Assembly (NCBI RefSeq): GCF_015244705.1
Contig: NZ_JABCQF010000001.1
Span: forward strand, 186,001 to 250,000
Length of the DNA stretch: 64,000 bases
Direction: 5' to 3'
From: Gluconobacter potus
Lineage (GTDB): Bacteria > Pseudomonadota > Alphaproteobacteria > Acetobacterales > Acetobacteraceae
Numbering within the stretch: position 1 is the first letter of the stretch; the number at the start of each line of letters is the position of its first letter. The notes below the pieces were generated by a model. It did not search any database. It saw nothing but the letters and a program-made list of their open reading frames with translations, and was not told the DNA's origin. This document shows, one piece after another, positions 27,816 through 35,696 of the stretch. The position numbers were made by a program, and so were the translations under genes.

Positions 27816-27846
27816 AGCTTAACGTGCGAGTCAGATTTAAGGTCAA
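27816..27846 (-). promoter_or_regulatory. MerR-type promoter A, upstream of the epimerase gene
   Basis: On the minus strand: TTGACC (27846-27841), 19-nt spacer, TAAGCT (27821-27816). The over-long 19-bp spacer is the signature of MerR-activated promoters. The spacer carries a CTTAA/TTAAG dyad and shares TTGACCTT-N8-CTCGnACGTTA with promoter B. Its -35 lies back-to-back with that of promoter B, as an 8-bp inverted repeat separated by 8 bp. Confidence 0.75.
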
Positions 27847-27854
27847 ACAGGAGA

Positions 27855-27885
27855 TTGACCTTCAGCCAGGCTCGAACGTTACAGG
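27855..27885 (+). promoter_or_regulatory. MerR-type promoter B, upstream of the DJ-1-like gene
   Basis: TTGACC (27855-27860), 19-nt spacer, TACAGG (27880-27885) as a poor -10. The spacer includes the dyad TTCAGCC-a-GGCTcGAA. The sequence matches promoter A at TTGACCTT-N8-CTCGnACGTTA and promoter C at the -35 and spacer ends. Confidence 0.72.
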
Positions 27886-27925
27886 ATGGGTGTTTGAGTA
27901 CCCTGCCCCATGAAAGGGACCCGTC

Positions 27926-28618
27926 ATGAACCGCCGTATCCTTCACGTTGCCACCAACGTCGCCCATTTCGACAATCCTGCTCATCCTACCGGATTGTGG
28001 CTGTCGGAACTGACACATGCCTGGGATGTGTTTGCCGACAAGGGTTTTGAACAGCATATTGTCAGCCCTCGGGGCGGGAAAATTCCGCTCGAGCCCAAGG
28101 CTTTGAAGTGGCCCATGTGCGATCAGTCGGCCAGGGCCTGGCTCAACGATCCGGCGAAAATGGCTTTACTGGACTCTACACTGAGCCCCGATGACGTTCG
28201 GCCCGAAAATTATGATGCGATCTACTTCACCGGTGGTCACGGGGTGATGTGGGATTTTCCGGACAGTGAAGGTCTTCAGGCCATCACCGGCGCGATCTGG
28301 GAGAAAGGCGGCATCGTATCCGCCGTCTGTCATGGATATTGCGGACTTCTGAATATCCGGTGTGCGGATGGTTCTTTTCTGGTCTCCGGTCGAAAGATCA
28401 CCGGTTTTTCATGGACCGAGGAGAAACTGGCAGGTGTTGCGCGCGAAGTTCCTTATAATGCGGAAGCACAGGTGAAAGCACGGGGGGCGATTTACGAAAA
28501 GGCACTCCTGCCATTCATGTCCCATGTTGTGAGCGATGGCCGACTGGTAACAGGGCAGAACCTCTTTTCCGCCAGGGCGACGGCAAGGAAAGTCGTGGCG
28601 CTTCTGGATGGGGCTTAA
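27926..28618 (+). CDS. DJ-1/PfpI-family protein
   Basis: A 230-residue class I glutamine-amidotransferase-like protein of the DJ-1/PfpI/Hsp31 group. The nucleophile elbow is SAVCHGYCGLL, with the reactive Cys before His, and FTGGHGVMWDFP upstream supplies the acidic/glycine loop. Family members act as glyoxalase III, deglycase-like or chaperone proteins against reactive carbonyls. Its stop overlaps the MerR gene stop by 4 bp (convergent). Promoter B precedes it. Confidence 0.87.
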   Translation: MNRRILHVATNVAHFDNPAHPTGLWLSELTHAWDVFADKGFEQHIVSPRGGKIPLEPKALKWPMCDQSARAWLNDPAKMALLDSTLSPDDVRPENYDAIYFTGGHGVMWDFPDSEGLQAITGAIWEKGGIVSAVCHGYCGLLNIRCADGSFLVSGRKITGFSWTEEKLAGVAREVPYNAEAQVKARGAIYEKALLPFMSHVVSDGRLVTGQNLFSARATARKVVALLDGA

Positions 28619-29124
28619 CGGGATGCCGTCTTTTTACGGTGGCCAGGGCTGACCGACTGACGGCGGTCCTTCGTATCCAGAAGGCGGATATCGCCTGATG
28701 TGACGTCGAGGGCTTCGGATTGGTCCGCAAGCATGTTCGTCAGGACACGATGCGCATTGGCTGCACAGTCCATGTCGTCGGGGCGCTCCTGAATATCCTC
28801 AATCAGACGGAGCAGATGCGCTCTGCTCTGGGCCAGGCGCGCCTGCAGCGCTTCGATATCCGCAATCTTGCGGGCCAGGGCCTCCATCAGCGCAGCATGA
28901 TCCCAGTGTGTCAGATCAGAGGGCAGCAGGGTGCGGATTTCGTCCAGTGTAAACCCGGCCCGCTGCGCCGTTGTGATAAGACCCAGGATCATCACGGCCT
29001 GCTGCGGATAGGTCCTGTATCCGTTGGGACGACGCTCGACCGTCTTCAGGAGTCCGATGCGCTCATAGAAGCGGATGCGCGAGGGCGTAAGTCCGCTTTG
29101 CTGTGCCAGTTCTCCAATCTTCAC
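28615..29124 (-). CDS. MerR-family transcriptional regulator
   Basis: A 169-residue regulator starting with GTG; GGAGG is 7 nt upstream. The winged helix is complete: KIGELAQQSGLTPSRIRFYERIGLL, then NGYRTYP and the wing. A long dimerisation helix follows (~75-112). It has a single cysteine (Cys120) and no SoxR-type cysteine cluster or metal-site pair. An electrophile- or drug-sensing role is therefore likelier than iron-sulfur or metal sensing. Three MerR-type promoters lie in the flanking 1.4 kb. Confidence 0.92.
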   Translation of the reverse strand: MKIGELAQQSGLTPSRIRFYERIGLLKTVERRPNGYRTYPQQAVMILGLITTAQRAGFTLDEIRTLLPSDLTHWDHAALMEALARKIADIEALQARLAQSRAHLLRLIEDIQERPDDMDCAANAHRVLTNMLADQSEALDVTSGDIRLLDTKDRRQSVSPGHRKKTASR

Positions 29125-29150
29125 GATTTACCTCCGGTCATGAACGCAGC

Positions 29151-29181
29151 TTGACCTTGAAGTTAGCTTCAAGGTTAGGCT
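29151..29181 (+). promoter_or_regulatory. MerR-type promoter C, upstream of the hydrolase gene
   Basis: TTGACC (29151-29156), 19-nt spacer, TAGGCT (29176-29181). The spacer region is a perfect palindrome, CCTTGAAG-ttag-CTTCAAGG (29155-29174), the textbook MerR operator layout. It lies between the divergent MerR gene (start 29124) and the hydrolase (start 29222), so it probably also controls the regulator itself. Confidence 0.85.
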
Positions 29182-29221
29182 CTGACCAGTATCCCGTTAT
29201 TGATCGGCCAGGAGGCGTATC

Positions 29222-30058
29222 ATGTCCTTTGTCACCACATCGGACGGTGTAGAGATTTTCTATAAGGACTGGGGATCGAAGGATGCCCAGCCGATTGTTT
29301 TCCATCATGGCTGGCCGCTGAGCGCCGATGACTGGGACGCGCAGATGCTGTTCTTCCTGAACAAGGGATTTCGCGTCATCGCGCATGACCGTCGCGGTCA
29401 CGGACGATCGGCACAGGTGAGCGATGGTCATGACATGGACCATTACGCAGCCGATGCGTCGGCCGTTGTGGAACATCTCGATCTGCGAAATGCCATCCAT
29501 ATCGGACATTCAACAGGCGGCGGACAGGTGGCCCGCTATGTCGCAAAATATGGCCAGCCTCAGGGGCGTGTGGCCAAAGCTGTGCTCATCAGTGCAGTGC
29601 CACCTCTGATGGTGCAGACGGACCGCAGTCCTGAGGGTGCTCCGATCGAAGTTCTTGATGGACTGCGGGCCGGACTGGCAGCCAATCGGGCACAGTTCTT
29701 TCTCGATGTTCCCATAGGGCCATTCTACGGTTTTAACCGTTCCGGTGCTGAGGTTTCCGAAGGCACGATCCGCAACTGGTGGCGTCAGGGCATGATGGGC
29801 AGCGCCAAGGCCCATTACGAGGGTATCCGGGCCTTCTCCGAAACGGATCAGACCGAGGATCTGAAGGCCATCACAGTGCCGGTGCTTGTGCTGCAGGGCG
29901 ATGATGATCAGGTCGTGCCTTACAAGAACGCTGCGGTCCTGCAGGACAGGCTGCTTCAGGACAGCACGCTGAAAATCTATCCCGGTTATCCGCATGGCAT
30001 GCACACGACACATGCAGACGTCATCAATGCCGATATTCTGGCGTTTATCACCCGATAA
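29222..30058 (+). CDS. Alpha/beta hydrolase, non-haem haloperoxidase-like
   Basis: A 278-residue protein. Nucleophile elbow GHSTGGG with Ser97, acidic residue in LQGDDDQVVP (Asp228/229), and histidine His258 in YPHGMHTT. The N-terminal VFHHGWPLSADDWD and AHDRRGHGRS blocks place it with the cofactor-free haloperoxidases/esterases. The natural reaction of these proteins is usually ester hydrolysis or perhydrolysis. GGAGG precedes the ATG. It is driven by promoter C, opposite the MerR gene. Confidence 0.9.
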   Translation: MSFVTTSDGVEIFYKDWGSKDAQPIVFHHGWPLSADDWDAQMLFFLNKGFRVIAHDRRGHGRSAQVSDGHDMDHYAADASAVVEHLDLRNAIHIGHSTGGGQVARYVAKYGQPQGRVAKAVLISAVPPLMVQTDRSPEGAPIEVLDGLRAGLAANRAQFFLDVPIGPFYGFNRSGAEVSEGTIRNWWRQGMMGSAKAHYEGIRAFSETDQTEDLKAITVPVLVLQGDDDQVVPYKNAAVLQDRLLQDSTLKIYPGYPHGMHTTHADVINADILAFITR

Positions 30059-30068
30059 AGCCTGTACC

Positions 30069-30105
30069 TCAGGCAGGTGAAGACTTTGTGGCTTTACCTG
30101 CCTGA
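30069..30105. terminator. Hairpin after the hydrolase gene
   Basis: TCAGGCAGGT (30069-30078) pairs with ACCTGCCTGA (30096-30105) across a 17-nt loop, between convergent genes. No T-run, so its efficiency is uncertain. Confidence 0.6.
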
Positions 30106-30141
30106 TGACCGTTGGGGAAATTTTCCCGGGATGGTCGGCAT

Positions 30142-31062
30142 TTACCGGAAGAAGAGCTGCTGCGTGGCGTAGGACAGCCAGATCTCGTGATGGGCGAACC
30201 AGTCCGAGCCCAGCAGCATGTCTGCCTGATCGTGAACCGGGGCGACTGTCAGGACCGGTCGCGTCCAGACGGTGCCTCCCAGTTCAAGGCGCCCGAAATG
30301 GTGCCAGTGGTACTCGCGTTCCTTCATGTCCACGCCCGCTGTCAGGCCACCCGGGTCGAGCGCGAGCTGGTCGTCGGTCAGGCCCAGGCGATGGGCGAAA
30401 TCCGTACTCACGATATGTGAGCGTGCGCCGCTGTCCAGAAGAGCCGTGCCACTCAGGCCGTCCAGCGCGAAGGCCACGGTCAGGCGTCCGGATTGCCGGT
30501 GTACGGGCGTGGTCGTCCAGTGTCCGGTCCAGGCGGGGGGCTGCTGACACAGGCGGGAGCCCAGGCGGATGGTCCACAAGGTCAGGAGCTGATGCGGGAC
30601 ATCGAATTCCAGATCGTAATCCGCCAGCACATCCGCGCCGAGCAGGCCCAGAACGGGGGGCGTGATCATGGGCGAACCCGGGAGCATCCCGACGGCCATT
30701 GTTCCGGGGCCAAGGGGAAGTTCGGCCGCAGGGTGCGTACCAAGCCGGAGATCCTGAATCCGGGCGTTCGGTACCAGGCGCGGGCTGCCATTTGGACCCT
30801 GCATCATAGTCCGGTGTTCGGGATCGGTCGGCAGGCGCAGGGCGGAAACTCCGGCCGGCGTTATGAGGCTGCCTTCGGAGCCCGTATCCACGATCATCGA
30901 GGCCGCCCGTCCGTTCACCGTCACGGACACGCTCAGATACCCCCCGTCATCGCGAAGCGGCAGCATGACGGCGCGGCTCATCTCGCAGACAGGGGCGGCA
31001 TGAACTGTTGTTGCGTACAGCGCCATGCCCAGGATCAGGGCGGCTGGCAGAAGGCGTCTCAT
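30142..31062 (-). CDS. Two-domain retropepsin-like aspartyl protease, exported
   Basis: A 306-residue protein with a signal peptide ending at TVHAA. It contains two aspartyl-protease half-sites: SMIVDTGSEGSLI (Asp59-Thr-Gly) and ALLDSGARSHIV (Asp210-Ser-Gly). Each is followed by the family's LLG-x-D block (VLGLLGADVLADYDLEFD and DMLLGSDWFAHHEIWL). It looks like an internal duplication of a retropepsin fold that could pair within one chain. The start overlaps the xerC stop by 4 bp, so it is coupled to xerC. Substrate unknown. Confidence 0.82.
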   Translation of the reverse strand: MRRLLPAALILGMALYATTVHAAPVCEMSRAVMLPLRDDGGYLSVSVTVNGRAASMIVDTGSEGSLITPAGVSALRLPTDPEHRTMMQGPNGSPRLVPNARIQDLRLGTHPAAELPLGPGTMAVGMLPGSPMITPPVLGLLGADVLADYDLEFDVPHQLLTLWTIRLGSRLCQQPPAWTGHWTTTPVHRQSGRLTVAFALDGLSGTALLDSGARSHIVSTDFAHRLGLTDDQLALDPGGLTAGVDMKEREYHWHHFGRLELGGTVWTRPVLTVAPVHDQADMLLGSDWFAHHEIWLSYATQQLFFR

Positions 31063-32024
31063 GACTCCTGACCCGCCCGCGGGTGGGCTTTGCGCCAGAC
31101 ATCAAGCAGGTGCTTCTCGTCCGCCAGCGTATAGGCCTGCGTGGTGGAGAGGCTGGCATGGCCCATCAGTTCCTGAATGGTGCGCAGGTCGGCCCCGCCT
31201 TCCATCAGATGCGTCGCGAAGGAATGGCGCAGGGCATGGGGCGTGGCGGAATCGGGCAGACCTTCGCCCTTGCGCCACGTCCGCATGGCGCGCTGGGCCA
31301 CGCCGGGATTGAGACGCCCGCCGCGCACCCCGCAGAACAGGGGCGCATCAGGAGTCGGAGAGGGATGGGCCGCTTTCCAGCTTTCCAGCGCCTCGATCAC
31401 AGCCGGAAGCAGGGGCACGAGCCGTTCCTTGCCCCCCTTACCGACGACCCGGAGCATGTTGTGCCCTGCATTGGTCAGATCGCGGATGTCGAGCGAGAGC
31501 GCCTCGCCGATCCGCAGCCCGGTGCCATAGAGCAGCGTGAACAGCGCGCGGTCCCGCAAGGCCGCCAGACTGGTTTCCGCATCATCGGAAATACCTTCTG
31601 CCGCCGCCCGGGCAGCGTCTTCCCCGAGAGGGCGGGGCAGGCGCTTTTTCGTGCGCGGCGTGGCGAGCAGTGAGGGGGCGGGATTGGAGAGATCGTGCCG
31701 CAGGCCCAGATACCGGAAGAACGACCGCAATGCGGAGACATGCCGCGCCCGTGAGCGTGCCCGCGAGTCGGCGCTGGTGGTGCGGCGGGTAGGCTGTTCG
31801 CTGCGGGCCGTTTCATGGGCGAGCCAGGCGCGCAGGTCCGCCAGCGAGAGTTTTCCCAGGTCCGCCAGCGTCACCTCGGCGCCCAGATGCTGCTGGAAAA
31901 ACGTCAGCGCCAGCAGGATGTCGTGCCGGTAGGCTTCGACCGTGCGCGGGCTTGAACGCCTCTCGTGAGTCAGCCATTCGGTCCAGTCCCGCAGGGCATC
32001 GAGCGCCATTAATGTGGCCGTCAT
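31059..32024 (-). CDS. xerC: Tyrosine recombinase XerC
   Basis: A 321-residue site-specific recombinase that resolves chromosome dimers at dif with XerD. The N-terminal SAM-like core-binding domain (~10-115) is followed by the catalytic domain: Arg in LLYGTGLRIGEALSL, Lys in VGKGGKERLVPL, HxxR in PHALRHSFATHL, His in MGHASLSTTQAYT with the nucleophilic tyrosine. The layout and chromosomal context next to priA fit housekeeping XerC, not an integrase. Confidence 0.9.
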   Translation of the reverse strand: MTATLMALDALRDWTEWLTHERRSSPRTVEAYRHDILLALTFFQQHLGAEVTLADLGKLSLADLRAWLAHETARSEQPTRRTTSADSRARSRARHVSALRSFFRYLGLRHDLSNPAPSLLATPRTKKRLPRPLGEDAARAAAEGISDDAETSLAALRDRALFTLLYGTGLRIGEALSLDIRDLTNAGHNMLRVVGKGGKERLVPLLPAVIEALESWKAAHPSPTPDAPLFCGVRGGRLNPGVAQRAMRTWRKGEGLPDSATPHALRHSFATHLMEGGADLRTIQELMGHASLSTTQAYTLADEKHLLDVWRKAHPRAGQES

Positions 32025-32057
32025 GGCATTTCGGAGCGTGGGAGGTTAGATACGGTC

Positions 32058-34298
32058 ATGGCATCCAGCAGCCTATCCAAGCCTGATCCCCGGCGAAAGC
32101 CACCTTCCACCGGAACGCGCGTTTCGGTGCTCGTGCCGCTGCCGTTTCCGGGGCCGCTCGATTACCTCGCGCCCATGCCGCTTGAGCCCGGAGACCTCGT
32201 CACGGTCCCGCTGGGCCGGCGGGAAACCGTGGGCTGTGTCTGGGAAACCGATCGCACCCTGCCTGCCGATTTTGCGTTGCCAGTCGGCCGTGAAGTTCCG
32301 CTTGCGCGTCTGCGTCCCGTGGCGGGAAAGCTGGATGTCCGTCCCCTGCCGCAGAGCCTGCGCCGCTTCATCGACTGGGTCGCGGCCTATACGCTCACCC
32401 CGCCGGGTCTGGTGCTGGCGATGGCGACGCGGATTCATCTGAAGGACGCGCCGAAACCTGCTCTGGGCTGGGTGCGGACGGAAATGCCGGAGGGCGATCT
32501 GCGCATTACGCCGGCCCGTCGCTCTGTCCTCAATTTTGCCTCGTCCGTGCCCATGACGACTGCCGAACTGGGCTCCCAAAGCGGAGCAAGCGCCGCCGTG
32601 ATCCGCGGCCTTGCTACGGCCGGTCTGCTGCGCGAGGCAGTTATTGCTGTGGCGGCCCCGTTCGCAACGCCGGACCCGAGCCATGGCGCGCCAAAGCTTT
32701 CCGAAGAACAGGCCGAAGTCGCGCAGGAACTCTGCGGGCCTGTCGAGGCGGGTCGGTTTCAGGTCACACTGCTGGAAGGCGTGACCGGGTCAGGCAAGAC
32801 GGAGGTTTATTTCGAGGCCGTGGCAGCCTGTCTGGCCAAGGGAAAGCAGGTTCTGGTCCTGCTGCCGGAAATTGCGCTGTCCGCCCAGTGGACGGACCGT
32901 TTCATCCGGCGTTTCGGAGCCGAACCCGCCATCTGGCACTCCGATCTCGGGGCCAAGCGGCGGCGCGAGACATGGCGTGCGGTGGCGGAAGGCAGCGCCC
33001 GCGTTGTGGTGGGTGCCCGCTCGGCGCTGTTCCTGCCCTTTGCCGATCTGGGCCTCGTCGTGGTGGACGAGGAGCATGAGAGCGCCTTCAAGCAGGAAGA
33101 GGGCGTGATGTATCACGGCCGGGACATGGCGGTTGTGCGCGCGCGTCTGGCGGATGCGCCGGCCATTCTCGTCTCCGCCACGCCATCACTCGAAACACTC
33201 GCGAATGTGGAAAGCGGCCGCTATCGGCATGAACTCCTGACCGCGCGGCATGGCGGGGCCACCCTGCCGGATGTTTCACTCGTGGATATGCGGGCCGATC
33301 CGCCGGAACGCGGCCTGTTCCTGTCGCCCAAGCTCTGCACCGCCATTGACGAGACGTTGGAGAAGGGGGAGCAGGCCATGCTGTTCCTCAACCGGCGCGG
33401 CTATGCGCCTCTGACGCTGTGTCGGGCGTGCGGACATCGGATGCAGTGTCCGAACTGCTCTGCCTGGCTGGTGGAGCATCGGGCGCGCGGCCTCCTGACG
33501 TGCCATCACTGTGGCCATACCGAGCGGATTCCGAAGGACTGTCCGGAATGTCACGCCGAGAACTCGCTCGTGCCCATCGGGCCGGGAATCGAGCGCATTA
33601 CCGAAGAGGCGAAGCTACGCTTTCCGGAAGCGAAACTGCTGGTGATGTCCTCCGATACGCTCGGCTCCCCCGCGGCTACGGCGGAGGCGGTCCGGAAGAT
33701 TTCGGACGGGGAGGTCAACCTCATCATCGGCACGCAGATCGTCGCTAAGGGCTGGCATTTCCCGAAGCTGACGCTCGTGGGTGTCGTCGATGCCGATCTG
33801 GGGCTGGGAGGTGGCGATCTGCGGGCGGCGGAGCGGACCGTGCAGCTTCTGCACCAGGTGGCGGGGCGTGCAGGCCGTGCCGAGCATCGCGGGCGCGTGC
33901 TCCTACAGAGCTATGTCGGCGAGCATCCGGTCATGACGGCGCTGGTGTCCAACGATTTCCAGACCTTCATGGAACAGGAAGCCGAACAGAGACGCCCATC
34001 CTTCTGGCCGCCTTATGGACGGCTGGCCGCCCTGATCGTGAGCGCGCCGAGTGCCGAAGCTGCGGATGCACTGGCGCGGGAGATCGCGCTTTCCGCGCCG
34101 GAGCGGGAAGGGGTGCAGGTTCTGGGACCGGCTCCGGCACCGCTCGCCGTCCTGCGCGGACGGCATCGCAGGCGCCTGCTGCTGCGGACGATGCGGGGCA
34201 TCGCCGTGCAGCCGATCCTGCGTCAGTGGCTTGGGGATATCAAACCCACCGGCGGAGCAAAGGTCGATATTGATATCGACCCCATTTCCTTCCTTTAG
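32058..34298 (+). CDS. priA: Primosomal replication-restart helicase PriA
   Basis: A 746-residue superfamily 2 helicase that reloads the replisome at stalled forks. The N-terminal DNA-binding domain is present (VSVLVPLPFPGPLDYLAP, then LGRRETVGCVW). Walker A is LEGVTGSGKTEVY, the DEEH box is VVVDEEHESAFKQEEG. The cysteine-rich zinc insertion (CRACGHRMQCPNC and CHHCGHTERIPKDCPEC) is intact. It is divergent from xerC with a 33-bp gap, so the two share a promoter region. Confidence 0.96.
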   Translation: MASSSLSKPDPRRKPPSTGTRVSVLVPLPFPGPLDYLAPMPLEPGDLVTVPLGRRETVGCVWETDRTLPADFALPVGREVPLARLRPVAGKLDVRPLPQSLRRFIDWVAAYTLTPPGLVLAMATRIHLKDAPKPALGWVRTEMPEGDLRITPARRSVLNFASSVPMTTAELGSQSGASAAVIRGLATAGLLREAVIAVAAPFATPDPSHGAPKLSEEQAEVAQELCGPVEAGRFQVTLLEGVTGSGKTEVYFEAVAACLAKGKQVLVLLPEIALSAQWTDRFIRRFGAEPAIWHSDLGAKRRRETWRAVAEGSARVVVGARSALFLPFADLGLVVVDEEHESAFKQEEGVMYHGRDMAVVRARLADAPAILVSATPSLETLANVESGRYRHELLTARHGGATLPDVSLVDMRADPPERGLFLSPKLCTAIDETLEKGEQAMLFLNRRGYAPLTLCRACGHRMQCPNCSAWLVEHRARGLLTCHHCGHTERIPKDCPECHAENSLVPIGPGIERITEEAKLRFPEAKLLVMSSDTLGSPAATAEAVRKISDGEVNLIIGTQIVAKGWHFPKLTLVGVVDADLGLGGGDLRAAERTVQLLHQVAGRAGRAEHRGRVLLQSYVGEHPVMTALVSNDFQTFMEQEAEQRRPSFWPPYGRLAALIVSAPSAEAADALAREIALSAPEREGVQVLGPAPAPLAVLRGRHRRRLLLRTMRGIAVQPILRQWLGDIKPTGGAKVDIDIDPISFL

Positions 34299-34316
34299 GG
34301 TTGGAAAATCAACCCT
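34297..34316. terminator. Short hairpin between convergent genes
   Basis: AGGGTTG (34297-34303) pairs with CAACCCT (34310-34316) around AAAAT-type loop bases. It overlaps the stop codons of priA and the small Cys-rich gene. It is short, so termination is only possible, not certain. Confidence 0.5.
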
Positions 34317-34551
34317 TGCGCTTGCGGAAGAACTCGACCGTGGCGGTGACGACCGCAATGACGGCAAGGATCTGCTGGAAGTAGGGGCGGAAGCGCTTGG
34401 GCCCGAAGGTTGCCATGGCCGTCATGCCGGCAAGGCCGATTTCGCGAGCACGCGTGGCCTTCTGACAGCAGGTCTTCATCTTGGAGCAGCAGCTCTTCTT
34501 GGCTTCAGCCTGGGGGATGGCGGTTGCATGGGCGGGGGACTGCTTTGTCAT
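34309..34551 (-). CDS. Cys-rich 80-residue membrane-tail protein
   Basis: An 80-residue protein beginning MTKQSPAHATAIPQ. It carries two vicinal cysteine pairs, Cys21-Cys22 and Cys28-Cys29, in a lysine-rich stretch (KKSCCSKMKTCCQK). A C-terminal hydrophobic helix (ILAVIAVVTATVEFF) precedes a basic tail. AGGAG is 8 nt upstream of the ATG. The CC-x5-CC pattern could bind a soft metal such as copper or zinc, with the tail anchoring it to the membrane. No family recognised. Confidence 0.65.
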   Translation of the reverse strand: MTKQSPAHATAIPQAEAKKSCCSKMKTCCQKATRAREIGLAGMTAMATFGPKRFRPYFQQILAVIAVVTATVEFFRKRKG

Positions 34552-34642
34552 ATAAAATCTCCTGAAAAAAGGAATCAGGGGATGAGCACCCGGCAATACA
34601 AGGGGGTGCCAGAGCAACAGGTGGGCAGCACCGCCTGGAGCG

Positions 34643-35350
34643 TCAGTCCTGCTGGCCGTCCCGGGCCTGTTCCAGCGTCTTGAGCTGCTTGTCGGAATCG
34701 GGCGATTTGGGATTCAGCAGCAGCATCTGATGGAACGCCTTGAGAGCAGCCTCGGGCTCATGCCGCTCATGCTCCGCTTCCGCGAGCATGCCCCAGGCTG
34801 TCGGATCACCGGGATCAGCCTGAAGCTCGACGCCCAGATCGGCGATGGCCCCGTTGCTGTCGCCTGCAGCCAGCCGGATGGCGGCGCGCTGGCGGTAAAG
34901 CACGGACTGGTCAGGCTGGATCGTGATTGCGGCCGTCAGATCGTCCTGCGCCTGCTGGAAATCATGTTTCTCCAGCGCATCATGCGAATCGCTGATGAGC
35001 ATCTGCACGCTGCCGGTCAGGGCGCGGCTGCGGAGGGCCTCGGCACGTTCGGAAATTTCGCCGGCCTGCTTTTCATTCCCCGCCATGGCGAGAGCCTTTT
35101 CCGCATCCACAAGGCGGTCATGGAGCGTTTTGCGTGGCGGACGGGGGGAGGAAGCAGGGGGCGTGGCCTTTGCGGTTCCTGCCTGGGGGGCGGGAACGGC
35201 AGGCTGTGCAGCGGAAGGCGCTGCGGGGCCGGACGCGGCAGGATCTGCGGCGCGTGCAGCCTGAACTGGCAGAAAAGTCAGGGCCGGGCTACAAAGCAGA
35301 ACGGCGCCAGCCATCAGCCAGCGCCGCCCGTCCGTTATCCGGCAGACCAA
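34643..35350 (-). CDS. Exported TPR protein
   Basis: A 235-residue protein with a probable signal peptide and an Ala/Pro-rich segment (residues ~35-70). A helical region and two to three TPR repeats follow (ADPGDPTAWGMLAEAEHER and neighbours). It starts with TTG at 35350; an in-frame ATG at 35314 would remove much of the signal region. The stop of rpmJ lies 5 bp upstream, so the two are probably cotranscribed. The partner protein is unknown. Confidence 0.72.
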   Translation of the reverse strand: MVCRITDGRRWLMAGAVLLCSPALTFLPVQAARAADPAASGPAAPSAAQPAVPAPQAGTAKATPPASSPRPPRKTLHDRLVDAEKALAMAGNEKQAGEISERAEALRSRALTGSVQMLISDSHDALEKHDFQQAQDDLTAAITIQPDQSVLYRQRAAIRLAAGDSNGAIADLGVELQADPGDPTAWGMLAEAEHERHEPEAALKAFHQMLLLNPKSPDSDKQLKTLEQARDGQQD

Positions 35351-35355
35351 GGGGT

Positions 35356-35481
35356 TCAGCCCTGGCGAGCCTTCATGCGCGGGTTCTTCTTGTTGATGAT
35401 GTAAACGCGGCCGCGGCGGCGGACAACGCGGCAGTCCTTGTCGCGGACCTTGGCGGACTTCAGGCTGTTGCGGATCTTCAT
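35356..35481 (-). CDS. rpmJ: 50S ribosomal protein L36
   Basis: A 41-residue protein, [20 protein letters not shown] onward, ending in a basic tail. This is the alphaproteobacterial long form of L36 with a single cysteine (zinc-free type). It sits alone, away from the spc operon, as is usual in this class. The TPR gene follows closely. Confidence 0.96.
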   Translation of the reverse strand: MKIRNSLKSAKVRDKDCRVVRRRGRVYIINKKNPRMKARQG

Positions 35482-35696
35482 GGTGACAGGCTCTCGACGG
35501 GTAAGGCCCTTGCGGACCGGACAGCGGGCCGGAACGCCCGCGAAAGAATGGCCCCGATTACCCATCCCGCCCTGCAGAGTCAAGCTGGCAAGCCACGCAG
35601 GCGGCGGAATTCCTCGCTGCGGTCTGTTTGCAACAACCTGCAACAGCCTCGTTCTGGGTCTTTGTCCGCTCCGGATTTTCTCCTAACGTAAGAGTC

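Noticed and set aside
31059-32024. Integrase of a mobile element
   Set aside because: The protein has XerC layout, lies beside priA, and no attachment repeats, tRNA junction or cargo genes flank it.
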